From a virus, in IMG/VR virus record IMGVR_UViG_3300005831_000036, positions 1 to 34,620 of that record: a stretch of DNA of 34,620 bases; one strand, given 5' to 3'. The translations under genes were made by a program, and so were the position numbers. Shown here piece by piece: positions 1-5,752 of this stretch. The notes under the pieces were generated by a model. It saw only the letters and a program-made list of their open reading frames with translations, was not told the DNA's origin and ran no database searches. Position 1 is the first letter of the stretch. Each line of letters begins with the position of its first letter.

Positions 1-216
1 AGAATGAAAGACGCAGAAGACCGCGGAAAACAGAAAGGACGTATAGACTCACTAGAATTGCAGCTCAAAGCACATGAGGACGCAGTAGAAAAAAAGTTCG
101 ATAAGAACGACATCCAATTTGAAAAGGTGTTAGATAAGCTAGAAAAAATATCATGCGATTTAAGAATGTACTTTGACACCCATGTGCAAAACTACCATAG
201 GGACGGCAAAGAATGA
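1..216 (+). CDS. Membrane-anchored coiled-coil protein, copy 1 (5'-truncated)
   Basis: This is the C-terminal part of a small lysis-region protein cut by the window edge. The first in-window ATG (4-6) is an internal Met: the homologous complete gene at 33705-34004 has about 29 more residues upstream, with a transmembrane helix. What remains is charged, heptad-rich and helical, typical of a cytoplasmic coiled coil. It overlaps the next gene by 4 bases (ATGA). Exact function is unknown; XhlA-like haemolysin/lysis helpers and spanin-type proteins have similar architecture, but that is analogy only. Confidence 0.75.
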   Translation, partial: RMKDAEDRGKQKGRIDSLELQLKAHEDAVEKKFDKNDIQFEKVLDKLEKISCDLRMYFDTHVQNYHRDGKE

Positions 217-698
217 TAGACCTACCAAAACAAACGTCAAGCCCCGCTATTCATGTTCGCGGCTATGGCTGCAAAGCCCATTCAGATATGGCTTTAGTAC
301 AACTGTTTTTACAGCACAGCTTGTCACCTGAAGAAATCATACTGATTATCGACCGCGCTATCAAAGCCGGTTATATCCTTGACAATGCAATACCGACTAC
401 CCAAAACGGGTGGTATAGGTGCTTTGTGAAAGACCCTGTTAGCCTTATAGCACTAACCGGTGAATACTTTGGGCGTAAGATATCAGGTAAAGAGCTTATG
501 CGGAATGTCCCAAGCATAGCAGAAAGACCTCTAAAATACGACTATATGCAAATCGAATGGAAAACAGACATAGGATCACATTTTGGACTAGGTGAATGGG
601 TAAACGGAGTTGTTGAAACAACGTACAACCCATGGCCAGCGCTAAAGACTAACGGCATTAGAACGGTGCGATATTGGCGCATATTTGAGACAGCTTAA
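213..698 (+). CDS. Candidate C39-like cysteine peptidase (possible endolysin), copy 1
   Basis: 161 residues, 80% or so like the complete homologue at 34001-34504. A conserved order of possible catalytic residues is visible: Cys20 in a GYGC segment at the start of a helix, His123 in GSHFG, and Asn139 in YNPW. Papain-like C39-type peptidases have the same order (Cys at the head of a helix, then His on a strand, then Asp/Asn before Pro). No signal peptide is seen. Lying between a coiled-coil membrane protein and a two-TM protein, it is the best candidate for the lytic enzyme, or for a peptidase with another target. The family resembles spirochaetal DUF261-type proteins from memory only. Function is an inference. 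Confidence 0.55.
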   Translation: MIDLPKQTSSPAIHVRGYGCKAHSDMALVQLFLQHSLSPEEIILIIDRAIKAGYILDNAIPTTQNGWYRCFVKDPVSLIALTGEYFGRKISGKELMRNVPSIAERPLKYDYMQIEWKTDIGSHFGLGEWVNGVVETTYNPWPALKTNGIRTVRYWRIFETA

Positions 699-710
699 AA
701 GGAAGGTGGT

Positions 711-893
711 ATGAAAATCATGCAGTTTTTGAAAGACCCTAACGGAGATTTAAGCTCTAAACGGCTTTACGGGATAGCATGCCTAATCGTAGCTATAGTT
801 TTAGCCTTTGTAAAGAACGATGCTGTTTTAACAGGCACGTTCCTAGCATCCGCAAGCGCTGTATTTATTGCGCAATCAATAAGCAAGGGCTAG
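711..893 (+). CDS. Two-TM holin-like membrane protein, copy 1
   Basis: 60 residues. A short polar N-terminus (FLKDPNGDLSSKR) is followed by two hydrophobic segments at about residues 20-34 and 40-56, separated by a short polar turn. This fits class II holins, which form holes in the inner membrane and release the endolysin. The SD AAGGAAGGTGGT lies directly before the ATG. The gene sits right after the peptidase-like gene and before the spanin-like frames, a typical holin position. Assignment is from size, topology and position. The homologue begins at 34516 and runs off the window. Confidence 0.6.
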   Translation: MKIMQFLKDPNGDLSSKRLYGIACLIVAIVLAFVKNDAVLTGTFLASASAVFIAQSISKG

Positions 894-895
894 TC

Positions 896-1261
896 ATGTG
901 GAAAAACTTTTCGCGGCTCTTGGCATTGTGCTTGGCCTTATCATTGCTGCTTTCTTTTCCACTTTCGGCGCAAAGCCTAACAACGGAGCAAAAACTAAAG
1001 ATAGCGGAAGCGACGTTAATGGATTGCCTGACAGTCTTAGAGGAAACGTCGAGCAAGTTAAAGACATTAGAGGAAAACTCGCTACAGACAGAGAAACAAT
1101 TGCAAGCATTAGAGATACAACTGACAAAAGCATCGAGCGACTCAGCAACACTCTTAAACTCATTAAATCAACAGACAATGCAGACGGAAATCTTCAAGAC
1201 AAGTAGCATAGTTTTAGGGGTGTTTTCGGTCATATTCGCGGGACTGTATGTTTTTAAGTAA
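896..1261 (+). CDS. Secreted coiled-coil protein with C-terminal TM (spanin-like)
   Basis: 121 residues, ATG at 896. Residues 5-25 form a signal peptide ending in an AxA-like site (PLSAQ); no lipobox Cys is present. Residues about 30-95 are heptad-rich coiled coil (LEENSLQTEKQLQALEIQ), and residues about 100-118 are a C-terminal TM helix. The shape recalls spanins that connect the two membranes during lysis, though the missing lipobox argues against a classic o- or u-spanin. It overlaps completely with the GTG frame at 898. Support that this frame is real: a second copy of its last 13 codons lies just downstream (1294-1335) in an intact frame. An upstream ATG at 779 would run through the holin-like gene and is not preferred. 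Confidence 0.55.
   Translation: MWKNFSRLLALCLALSLLLSFPLSAQSLTTEQKLKIAEATLMDCLTVLEETSSKLKTLEENSLQTEKQLQALEIQLTKASSDSATLLNSLNQQTMQTEIFKTSSIVLGVFSVIFAGLYVFK
898..1206 (+). CDS. Overlapping N-TM coiled-coil protein (i-spanin-like)
   Basis: 102 residues, GTG start two bases after the ATG of the overlapping frame (ATGTG at 896-900), so both would use the same SD (AAGGGC). Residues 3-22 are a hydrophobic TM segment (FAALGIVLGLIIAAFF). A Gly/Asn/Asp-rich linker follows, then a charged helical region from about residue 50 to 95. This is the topology of an inner-membrane spanin (Rz type): N-terminal anchor plus periplasmic coiled coil. It is entirely embedded within the 896-1261 frame, as Rz1 can be inside Rz, but here the two starts practically coincide. 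Either or both frames may be translated. Confidence 0.5.
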   Translation: MEKLFAALGIVLGLIIAAFFSTFGAKPNNGAKTKDSGSDVNGLPDSLRGNVEQVKDIRGKLATDRETIASIRDTTDKSIERLSNTLKLIKSTDNADGNLQDK

Positions 1262-1293
1262 ATCGTAGAATAGTCAATAGTATTAAGTGTTTT

Positions 1294-1335
1294 ATGTTTT
1301 CGGTCATATTCGGTATAGCGTATTTAGTGAAATAA
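1294..1335 (+). pseudogene. Remnant of a duplicated 3' gene end
   Basis: An 18-base sequence at 1221-1238 (end of the spanin-like gene) recurs at 1295-1312. Read in the same frame, the second copy encodes MFSVIFGIAYLVK followed by TAA, against VFSVIFAGLYVFK and TAA at the true gene end. Nothing upstream of the second copy forms a gene. It looks like the tail of a diverged paralogue left after unequal recombination. It has no obvious SD and is unlikely to be expressed on its own. Confidence 0.6.
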
Positions 1336-1336
1336 A

Positions 1337-1362
1337 AAAAGCGCTCGTAATTGAGCGCTTTT
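1337..1362. terminator. Bidirectional terminator between late and early regions
   Basis: A perfect 10-bp stem (AAAAGCGCTC / GAGCGCTTTT) with loop GTAATT. It carries A-runs on one side and T-runs on the other, so it can end rightward late transcripts and leftward early transcripts, which converge here. Confidence 0.85.
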
Positions 1363-1425
1363 AGTTTATTTAAGTCTTGCCAGAACGGTTTGACAACTAC
1401 ATCATACATACTTTATTTTACATTG

Positions 1426-1662
1426 TCAACTAAATTGCTTATCATACCATTTAGAAAATTGATACTTTTTAAGTAAATGCCATACATACGGTTTTAAGTA
1501 AAATGGTATTTTAATATTACAATGGTAACCCTGTAAATATTCCCACCCGTTAGCAATCCATAAATCAATATTGGTGTTTTTAACAAGAATAGCCCTAAAC
1601 TCAGTTATCTTGTATTCATCGTTTTTTAACGACTCGCACAGCTTACGCATAACATAATTCAT
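1426..1662 (-). CDS. Small hypothetical protein, end of early region
   Basis: 78 residues when started at the ATG at 1662, which has a strong SD (AGGGGGTTAT-ATG). A longer frame from 1770 exists but its first 36 residues are an out-of-frame reading of the neighbouring membrane-protein gene. The protein is basic and aromatic with no TM segment (WIANGWEYLQGY, WHLLKKYQFSKWYDK). The family is not recognised. The SD overlaps the TAG stop of the upstream gene, so translation is probably coupled. It is the last gene of the leftward operon before the terminator. Confidence 0.65.
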   Translation of the reverse strand: MNYVMRKLCESLKNDEYKITEFRAILVKNTNIDLWIANGWEYLQGYHCNIKIPFYLKPYVWHLLKKYQFSKWYDKQFS

Positions 1663-1670
1663 ATAACCCC

Positions 1671-2561
1671 CTAAAGAAAAAGAGCGACGCCTATCATAAC
1701 AGGCGCTATTACATCCAGAAAAACTGCAGGAAATGAAGCAAAGACAAACTCCAAGGCATCCGCATCCCATCCGAATAAACCCGCTACAAAGCTATAGAAG
1801 TCCTTCCTGTCTACTTTTGTCACTATTGCAATAGAATCAAGCCTAGATACTTCCTTGACGATTATAGATAGTTTTGCTTCATAGTCTGCTCTATCCTTTT
1901 TTCCTTTTTGAACATAATAGTCCGCTGTATTGATTTGCGCCTTACTACTAAACGGGCTTGCAGACTTTGCTAAGTTAGCGTCAATCTCACGGTTAAGCCG
2001 GTCTATCTCTTTACTCAATCTAAGGCTTTCAGACTTAGCGCTTTCAAGTAGCCTTAAGTTTTTATTGTTCTCAAGATTTACCACGCTTTCAATCTTTATA
2101 GCGCTAGACCGTGCATTATACAGCCCTGCAATTGTACTCATCATGCTAAAAGACATAGCTAGAAGCCCGATTAACGCAATACAAACACCGGCAAGCCAAA
2201 AGCGCTTAAAAAGCATGATAGCAAACTCAGGCAAAAGTGTACTTGACGCTACAATAATTAAAGCCATAATGAACGCAAAAATCGGCGGGAGCTTATCACT
2301 AAACCACTGAAAGCTAAAGTACATCGACTGAATACAGCTCAAAACTCCGATTGAAAGCGCAACCTTTTTTAGTACATACTTCTGATCTATTTTACCAGAT
2401 TTCGAGCTTGTCAATATCGGTTTCGACTCTATCGGCTTTTCTGGTACTGATACTTTCACTTGCGGGCTTTGCAGTTGTGGTGGTACGTACTCTGTTATCG
2501 GTACTGTCGAAAACAAATCCTGTTGCTTGTGGACTCTGTTTTCTGTCTTCGTACCAGTCAT
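1671..2561 (-). CDS. Multi-pass membrane protein with coiled coil
   Basis: 296 residues from the ATG at 2561 (SD AAAAGG, spacing about 7); a start at 2609 adds 16 Ser/Thr-rich residues and has a poor SD. The polar N-terminal about 75 residues precede three hydrophobic segments (about SIGVLSCIQSMYFSF, IFAFIMALIIVASSTLLPEF, FWLAGVCIALIGLLAMSFSM). A helical, heptad-rich stretch (LENNKNLRLLESAKSESLRL) follows, and a last hydrophobic C-terminal segment (FPAVFLDVIAPVMIGVALFL). An inner-membrane protein of unknown role. A superinfection-exclusion or host-envelope function is conceivable because it is a late-positioned early gene, but there is no family evidence. The first about 170 bases overlap another frame at 2392-2634. 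Confidence 0.65.
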   Translation of the reverse strand: MTGTKTENRVHKQQDLFSTVPITEYVPPQLQSPQVKVSVPEKPIESKPILTSSKSGKIDQKYVLKKVALSIGVLSCIQSMYFSFQWFSDKLPPIFAFIMALIIVASSTLLPEFAIMLFKRFWLAGVCIALIGLLAMSFSMMSTIAGLYNARSSAIKIESVVNLENNKNLRLLESAKSESLRLSKEIDRLNREIDANLAKSASPFSSKAQINTADYYVQKGKKDRADYEAKLSIIVKEVSRLDSIAIVTKVDRKDFYSFVAGLFGWDADALEFVFASFPAVFLDVIAPVMIGVALFL

Positions 2562-2634
2562 ATCCAAGCCTTTTCCGGTTTTGCTTGATGAAGTATTTGA
2601 TGAATTCATCTACACTAACGTTGGTAAAATCCAT
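2392..2634 (-). CDS. Small protein overlapping the membrane-protein gene
   Basis: 80 residues, ATG at 2634 with a good SD (GAGGTGGTAAG). The first about 35 residues look like an ordinary folded helical protein (VSVDEFIKYFIKQNRKRLGYDWYEDRKQ). The remainder is Ser/Thr-rich and overlaps the N-terminal coding part of the membrane protein in another frame. The SD quality suggests that this is the frame ribosomes enter first after the nuclease gene, with the membrane protein started by re-initiation inside it. No family is recognised. Confidence 0.55.
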   Translation of the reverse strand: MDFTNVSVDEFIKYFIKQNRKRLGYDWYEDRKQSPQATGFVFDSTDNRVRTTTTAKPASESISTRKADRVETDIDKLEIW

Positions 2635-3017
2635 CTTACCACCTCTTCAGCCGTTCCATAAACACCATGAAACGTTAAGCCATCTATGCTTGGATTGATA
2701 TAGTCCTCAACGTTCTTATAGTCTGTACCATAGACAAACAAGCCGTTAGATTTTTCAATGACCAGATAGGCGGGCTTTGCTTTGCTTGCTAGTGTGTACC
2801 ACATAGGCGGCTGTGAGGTCTCAGCAAGCGCTACAAGGTCAACGTCTAGCGTTTCACAGCATTTAAGTTCTATTAGGCAGTAATGATTGTCTTTTAGAAT
2901 CAGTAGGTCAGGAAAGCCGTCTGTAAGCATATCGGCGTGATAGGCTAGGCAACCCGATGCACGAAAAGCGCTTATAAAAGAGCGCTCAAGTTTTACTTCA
3001 TTACCTTGACGCATCAT
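2610..3017 (-). CDS. VRR-NUC (PD-(D/E)XK) nuclease
   Basis: 135 residues. The VRR-NUC core is clear: Glu11 in the first helix, GFPDLLIL with Pro36-Asp37, then a strand with Glu50-x-Lys52 (LIELKC). VRR-NUC proteins are small endonucleases of the restriction-enzyme fold, found in phages beside replication helicases and thought to process branched or flap DNA. The C-terminal half (PPMWYTLASKAKPAYLVIEKSNGLF) is usual for such phage proteins. Two tandem ATGs open the gene (3017 and 3014); the SD AAAGGCGG fits the first. It overlaps the stop of the upstream Cys-rich gene by 4 bases. Confidence 0.85.
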   Translation of the reverse strand: MMRQGNEVKLERSFISAFRASGCLAYHADMLTDGFPDLLILKDNHYCLIELKCCETLDVDLVALAETSQPPMWYTLASKAKPAYLVIEKSNGLFVYGTDYKNVEDYINPSIDGLTFHGVYGTAEEVVRWILPTLV

Positions 3018-3187
3018 TTTACCGCCTTTTTTAACATACTTCTCATAAAATCAATTAATTCTTTGTTTTTTGCACCCTTTTTAAAACAATCACATGAGCA
3101 AAAGTTTAATACTCTACCATAAGCTTCCAGTTCCACAGAGCCTTCTTTTTTATCATATTCTATACTACATATAAAACACTTTTTCAC
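3014..3187 (-). CDS. Cys-rich micro-protein, 57 aa
   Basis: GTG start at 3187 with a very strong SD (GGGAGGAAAGGAAA). The 57-residue product has CFIC near the N-terminus and a CSCDC cluster near residue 30, so four or five Cys could bind Zn or an Fe-S centre, followed by a Lys-rich helix. Length and codon use suit a real gene, and it overlaps both neighbours by 4 bases. The family is not recognised. Confidence 0.7.
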   Translation of the reverse strand: MKKCFICSIEYDKKEGSVELEAYGRVLNFCSCDCFKKGAKNKELIDFMRSMLKKAVK

Positions 3188-3339
3188 TTTCCTTTCCTCC
3201 CATTGCGTATGTTTTGATTAAGTACCTGTTCTTTACCCTGTATACCCATGCAGTTTACATATGATAACAGCGCACCCGCTTTGCATACCCTTATATGATC
3301 GTCAACTGTTGCCATAGTAAGGCGTATTTTACTTGCCAT
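3184..3339 (-). CDS. Hypothetical micro-protein, 51 aa
   Basis: ATG at 3337-3339, SD AAAGGGGAAAGCA. The product is basic (MASKIRLTMATVDDHIRVCK at the start) and ends KGK. The stop overlaps the GTG of the next gene. It is a member of the dense run of very small genes; no family is recognised. Confidence 0.6.
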   Translation of the reverse strand: MASKIRLTMATVDDHIRVCKAGALLSYVNCMGIQGKEQVLNQNIRNGRKGK

Positions 3340-3532
3340 TGCTTTCCCCTTTTATACATTTAGGTGGGTACTTTGGCTTAGGTGTTTTAACTCTTAAAGG
3401 GCAAATTGCTTCATCATTTTCAAAAGCAACGCACATTCTGGCACCAAAAAAGACAAAAGCCCTTTTTGTTTTATTATGAAAACACCAACAGCCCGAATCA
3501 TTGTAGATGCAATTTACTTTTTTACCGGCCAT
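3329..3532 (-). CDS. Cys-rich small protein, 67 aa
   Basis: The start is taken at 3532 (MAGKKVNCIYND), which has SD AAGGGAGTTACGCA; the longer frame from 3616 only reads through the upstream gene. Cys residues occur as CIYNDSGCWC, then singly in RMCVAF and AICPL, and in PPKC, so six in 67 residues. That spacing suggests a metal-binding fold. The C-terminus is Lys/Pro-rich. Unknown function. Confidence 0.65.
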   Translation of the reverse strand: MAGKKVNCIYNDSGCWCFHNKTKRAFVFFGARMCVAFENDEAICPLRVKTPKPKYPPKCIKGESNGK

Positions 3533-3761
3533 TGCGTAACTCCCTTTGAATCTTTTTAGCAAACACCTTACCAGTGTCTTTAAGGCTTTGCATGTAGTCA
3601 TTAAGTAACAAAGCATTGCGTGTCATGCGATTATGATATATAAACCTGCCTATTATTGGAAGCCTTTCAATCCATGATTCAGTTAAGTAGGGCAATCGTT
3701 TCGCGTTATCATGTTCTTTCATAATCTCGCGTGTAATCTGTCTAGCTTTTTTCGGTTTCAT
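3522..3761 (-). CDS. Basic helical small protein, 79 aa
   Basis: ATG at 3761 with SD AAGGAATAACA. Highly basic, mostly helical, many Arg/Lys (MKPKKARQITREIMKEH at the start). It has no Cys, unlike its neighbours, and no TM segment. It may bind nucleic acid, judging only from charge. It overlaps the previous gene by about 20 bases and the next by 11. Confidence 0.65.
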   Translation of the reverse strand: MKPKKARQITREIMKEHDNAKRLPYLTESWIERLPIIGRFIYHNRMTRNALLLNDYMQSLKDTGKVFAKKIQRELRNGR

Positions 3762-3951
3762 TGTTATTCCTTATATACATATTCACCTGTGATATGAACG
3801 CTTCACGGCTAAGCGCTGTACCCGATCTTGATAGTTCCGCAACCGCGCCACTACAAAAGTCAGTAAATGGACAATCGCCACACTGTATTAAATAAGCCTG
3901 GCAATCGTAATTTGCGCCACGAATAGTTTTGGCTATTTCTAGTTTAGTCAT
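3742..3951 (-). CDS. Cys-cluster small protein, 69 aa
   Basis: ATG at 3951, SD GAGGCGCAAA. A compact four-Cys cluster is seen in residues 17-33 (CQAYLIQCGDCPFTDFC), resembling metal- or Fe-S-binding knuckles. The rest is polar. It overlaps the neighbouring 45-residue gene by 8 bases. Unknown function. Confidence 0.65.
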   Translation of the reverse strand: MTKLEIAKTIRGANYDCQAYLIQCGDCPFTDFCSGAVAELSRSGTALSREAFISQVNMYIRNNNETEKS

Positions 3952-4081
3952 TTTGCGCCTCTACCTTAATAGCCGTATCTTTAGGCTCCCATAAATGCCA
4001 ATCGTTTGAAGTACAATCACTATCAGATAGATTAGTACAATCACCATCAAAATCATACTTACAGTTTCTACAGTTTTTCAT
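3944..4081 (-). CDS. Cys-rich micro-protein, 45 aa
   Basis: ATG at 4079-4081 with SD GGGGGTGAAGTA. The product begins MKNCRNCKYDFDGDC and has a further Cys near residue 23, giving CxxC-x7-C-x7-C, then an acidic and Trp-containing tail. A zinc-ribbon-like micro-protein by appearance; no family is recognised. Its ATG overlaps the stop of the TM gene upstream. Confidence 0.65.
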   Translation of the reverse strand: MKNCRNCKYDFDGDCTNLSDSDCTSNDWHLWEPKDTAIKVEAQND

Positions 4082-4323
4082 TACTTCACCCCCAAATATT
4101 TTCGCACTTCTTGCGATTGCTCAAAACTGTTGCAATTTACTTGTTCAACATGTCCATTAACCAGGTACTCAATTATAAACCATTCCTTACCTAGTTCGTC
4201 TTCCATTTCAAATGTGCTTAGTACCTTAACACGCGGTGTTTCTATATGAACTAAAGCATTTAAGAATAGTAGTCCTATAATTGCTACAACTAATACTAGC
4301 ATTGTTAATTGATAGCGTGTCAT
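4081..4323 (-). CDS. Single-TM small protein, 80 aa
   Basis: The start is taken at 4323, where the ATG overlaps the TGA of the upstream gene (ATGA). The longer frame from 4371 is upstream-gene shadow. Residues about 7-25 form one TM helix (LTMLVLVVAIIGLLFLNAL), followed by a soluble domain of about 50 residues with a beta-rich look (VKVLSTFEMEDELGKEWFII). It probably faces the periplasm or cytoplasm of the inner membrane; unknown role. Confidence 0.6.
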   Translation of the reverse strand: MTRYQLTMLVLVVAIIGLLFLNALVHIETPRVKVLSTFEMEDELGKEWFIIEYLVNGHVEQVNCNSFEQSQEVRKYLGVK

Positions 4324-4544
4324 GCGTCTACATCCTTGTCCCAGCATTCTTTGCACGTAATACCACGGCATCCAGTTACATCGCCATATTTACCTATTCT
4401 CGTATTATCATCCATATTTTCATTCCCGCAATCAATATAGAAGGGGCAACATCCGTGCCAAGTACCATTACTGTATTTGGTTTCTATTCCATGCTCAAAA
4501 ACCCTATTATCAGGTTTTAGCAAGGCTTTGTCTTTTCGTGTCAT
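4320..4544 (-). CDS. Cys-rich small protein, 74 aa
   Basis: The start is taken at 4544 (MTRKDKALL), because SD AAAGGAAGG lies 6-10 bases upstream. The Cys pattern is GCCPFYIDCGN and, near the C-terminus, GCRGITCKECW, giving six Cys that could hold one or two metal ions. Part of the small Cys-rich gene series. Function unknown. Confidence 0.65.
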   Translation of the reverse strand: MTRKDKALLKPDNRVFEHGIETKYSNGTWHGCCPFYIDCGNENMDDNTRIGKYGDVTGCRGITCKECWDKDVDA

Positions 4545-4545
4545 C

Positions 4546-4755
4546 TTATACCTTCCTTTCAGTATCTGTTTTGTAACCATCATCTGTTTTTATGATGCCA
4601 TAATGGTAGCAAAACAAGCCTTCTAAATCTTTTTGAACTTTATAAAGCAGTTTTAGCTTTTGCAGTATATTGTCAAAAATTATAGCAAGTGTTACGAGCA
4701 TTATCGCAAGCCCTGCTATAAGAATTAAAACCATGTCAAAATTGTTAAAATACAT
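4546..4755 (-). CDS. Single-TM small protein, 69 aa
   Basis: ATG at 4755, SD AAGGTAGG. The N-terminal hydrophobic helix (residues about 8-27, MVLILIAGLAIMLVTLAIIF) is followed by a basic amphipathic helix and a polar tail. It lies just beyond a terminator-like hairpin that follows the ssDNA-binding protein gene. Unknown function. Confidence 0.6.
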   Translation of the reverse strand: MYFNNFDMVLILIAGLAIMLVTLAIIFDNILQKLKLLYKVQKDLEGLFCYHYGIIKTDDGYKTDTERKV

Positions 4756-4776
4756 ATAAACCTACCTTAAAGTTAA

Positions 4777-4802
4777 AACCGATATCGTATTTGATACCGG
4801 TT
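4777..4802 (-). terminator. Terminator-like hairpin after the SSB gene
   Basis: On the minus strand AACCGGTATC pairs with GATATCGGTT (10 bp with one G.T), loop AAATAC, then TTTTAACTTT. It lies 20 bases after the stop of the ssDNA-binding protein gene and probably reduces transcription into the run of micro-genes. Confidence 0.6.
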
Positions 4803-4821
4803 ATTGCTAGCTAGTGATTAC

Positions 4822-5427
4822 TCAAAAAGGGGTGTCATTGAAATCGTCTGAAGCTTTTACTTTAGGCAGAATATCAGGCATTGCAATACCTAGATCATCG
4901 GCTGTCATGCGTTCAGAGCTTCCAAGCTTTTCACCTTCACCCATGAAAACAACTGCATTCAGGTACGCTTTTACTCCGGTGGAGCGCATACCTTCTTTTG
5001 ATGTGGTATCATACGGTACAACGCGTAAAATTGCCGCAACGTAGCAACCGGAATAGATGCCAGTTCCAGGAATACTACGCACATCTGGAGCATGGTCTTT
5101 ACCGGCATTACCTGATAAAACATAGCTATTCTTGTAAATAGCAAAGTCTTCAGCTTCAAGCCCTGCGTTTACTTTTTCACTAATTAAAATGTCACCATCT
5201 TTAATCGCTGCGCTTTTCCATCCGCCTTTACCAAAAGCCTTGTTACCAAGCTCAATAACCTGTTGTCTAAGCTCTGAAATGCCTTTAGTGTCTTTAGGAA
5301 GGATGAACTGACTGCGGTATACACCTACTTTATCAGGTGCGTCAAGGAAAGCGTAGGAAGTTCTAGCTCCATAAATCTTGACTGTGATTCCCTTGTCATC
5401 CGCTTTGCTTTCTACTCTCATGTCCAT
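4822..5427 (-). CDS. Single-stranded DNA-binding protein (DUF2815 type)
   Basis: 201 residues from the ATG at 5427 (SD AAAAGAGG). A GTG at 5460 in the same frame is possible but less well placed. Features of the phage DUF2815 / T7 gp2.5-like group: IYGARTSYAFLDAP near the N-terminus, the middle GNAFGKGGW-type stretch, YSGCYVAAILRV (OB-fold strand), a Gly-rich GVKAYLNAVVF segment, and an acidic tail ending DDFNDTPF. Acidic tails of phage SSBs contact polymerase or helicase partners. It would coat ssDNA at the fork. In the leftward operon it lies downstream of the tRNA-like RNA region. Confidence 0.8.
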   Translation of the reverse strand: MDMRVESKADDKGITVKIYGARTSYAFLDAPDKVGVYRSQFILPKDTKGISELRQQVIELGNKAFGKGGWKSAAIKDGDILISEKVNAGLEAEDFAIYKNSYVLSGNAGKDHAPDVRSIPGTGIYSGCYVAAILRVVPYDTTSKEGMRSTGVKAYLNAVVFMGEGEKLGSSERMTADDLGIAMPDILPKVKASDDFNDTPF

Positions 5428-5458
5428 ACAAAACCTCTTTTCCGTTTTACTCGTTTTC

Positions 5459-5472
5459 ACCCATACGGGCTA
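5459..5472 (-). repeat. 14-bp repeat 3' of tRNA-like element T3
   Basis: Minus-strand TAGCCCGTATGGGT, identical to 5753-5766. Both copies directly follow a T-arm/acceptor-like segment, and each precedes a coding start. The core CCC-GTAT-GGG can form a small hairpin. Confidence 0.7.
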
Positions 5473-5474
5473 GC

Positions 5475-5574
5475 CGGAGCTAGACGAATCGAACGTCTAT
5501 CGGTTTTTACACCTACCCCGTATTACCAATCAAAACTCTAGGCCAAGTCAGTCAATGATTAGCTTTACGCTCCG
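5475..5574 (-). ncRNA. tRNA-like element T3
   Basis: On the minus strand a perfect T-arm is seen at 5482-5498: stem AGACG/CGTCT with loop TTCGATT. The 3' flank AGCTCCG pairs over 6 bp with CGGAGC at 5569-5574. No normal D-arm or anticodon arm can be drawn in the intervening 69 bases, and the total (100 nt) is long for a tRNA. It could be a degraded tRNA, a tRNA-like regulatory RNA, or partly chance. Its 5' part overlaps a short frame ending at 5552. Confidence 0.4.
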
Positions 5575-5734
5575 TAATGCCGTCTTTCCGGCTGTCCACC
5601 TTTTCGCACTTTGGTTTGTGTTCAGTTCCATCATTCTTGTCACTGACAACGAGCCGGCGTTTATCGATACGTCTTCAATCGGCATAAATTACAACCTGTT
5701 GCATACCAGGTGCAACTGCTACGTTCTCATTCAT
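5552..5734 (-). other. Short frame with in-frame TGA between T2 and T3
   Basis: An ATG at 5734 has SD GAGGGA (spacing about 9). It encodes MNENVAVAPGMQQVVIYAD, then TGA (5675-5677), then 40 further sense codons in the same frame (start RRIDKRRLVVSDKNDG) to a second TGA at 5552. Another frame of 45 codons starts at 5685 and ends at 5548. Which, if any, is translated is unclear: it may be a broken micro-gene, a readthrough product or RNA-coding sequence. Confidence 0.3.
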
Positions 5735-5752
5735 GCTAGAGTCCCTCGCTTA

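Larger units (their letters stand above)
1..814. repeat. Diverged duplicate of lysis-type cassette, copy 1
   Basis: This segment is homologous to 33789-34620, in the same orientation and gene order. Copy 2 carries 18 extra bases near the start of the second gene. The proteins differ at about 6 of 70 residues in the first gene and 2 of 35 in the third, and more in the second, so the copies are diverged and not an exact terminal repeat. Copy 1 starts at the window edge, inside its first gene. Confidence 0.9.

Noticed and set aside
779-1261. Longer start for the spanin-like protein
   Set aside because: The first 39 codons are another-frame reading of the holin-like gene. The ATG at 896 has the SD and signal peptide.
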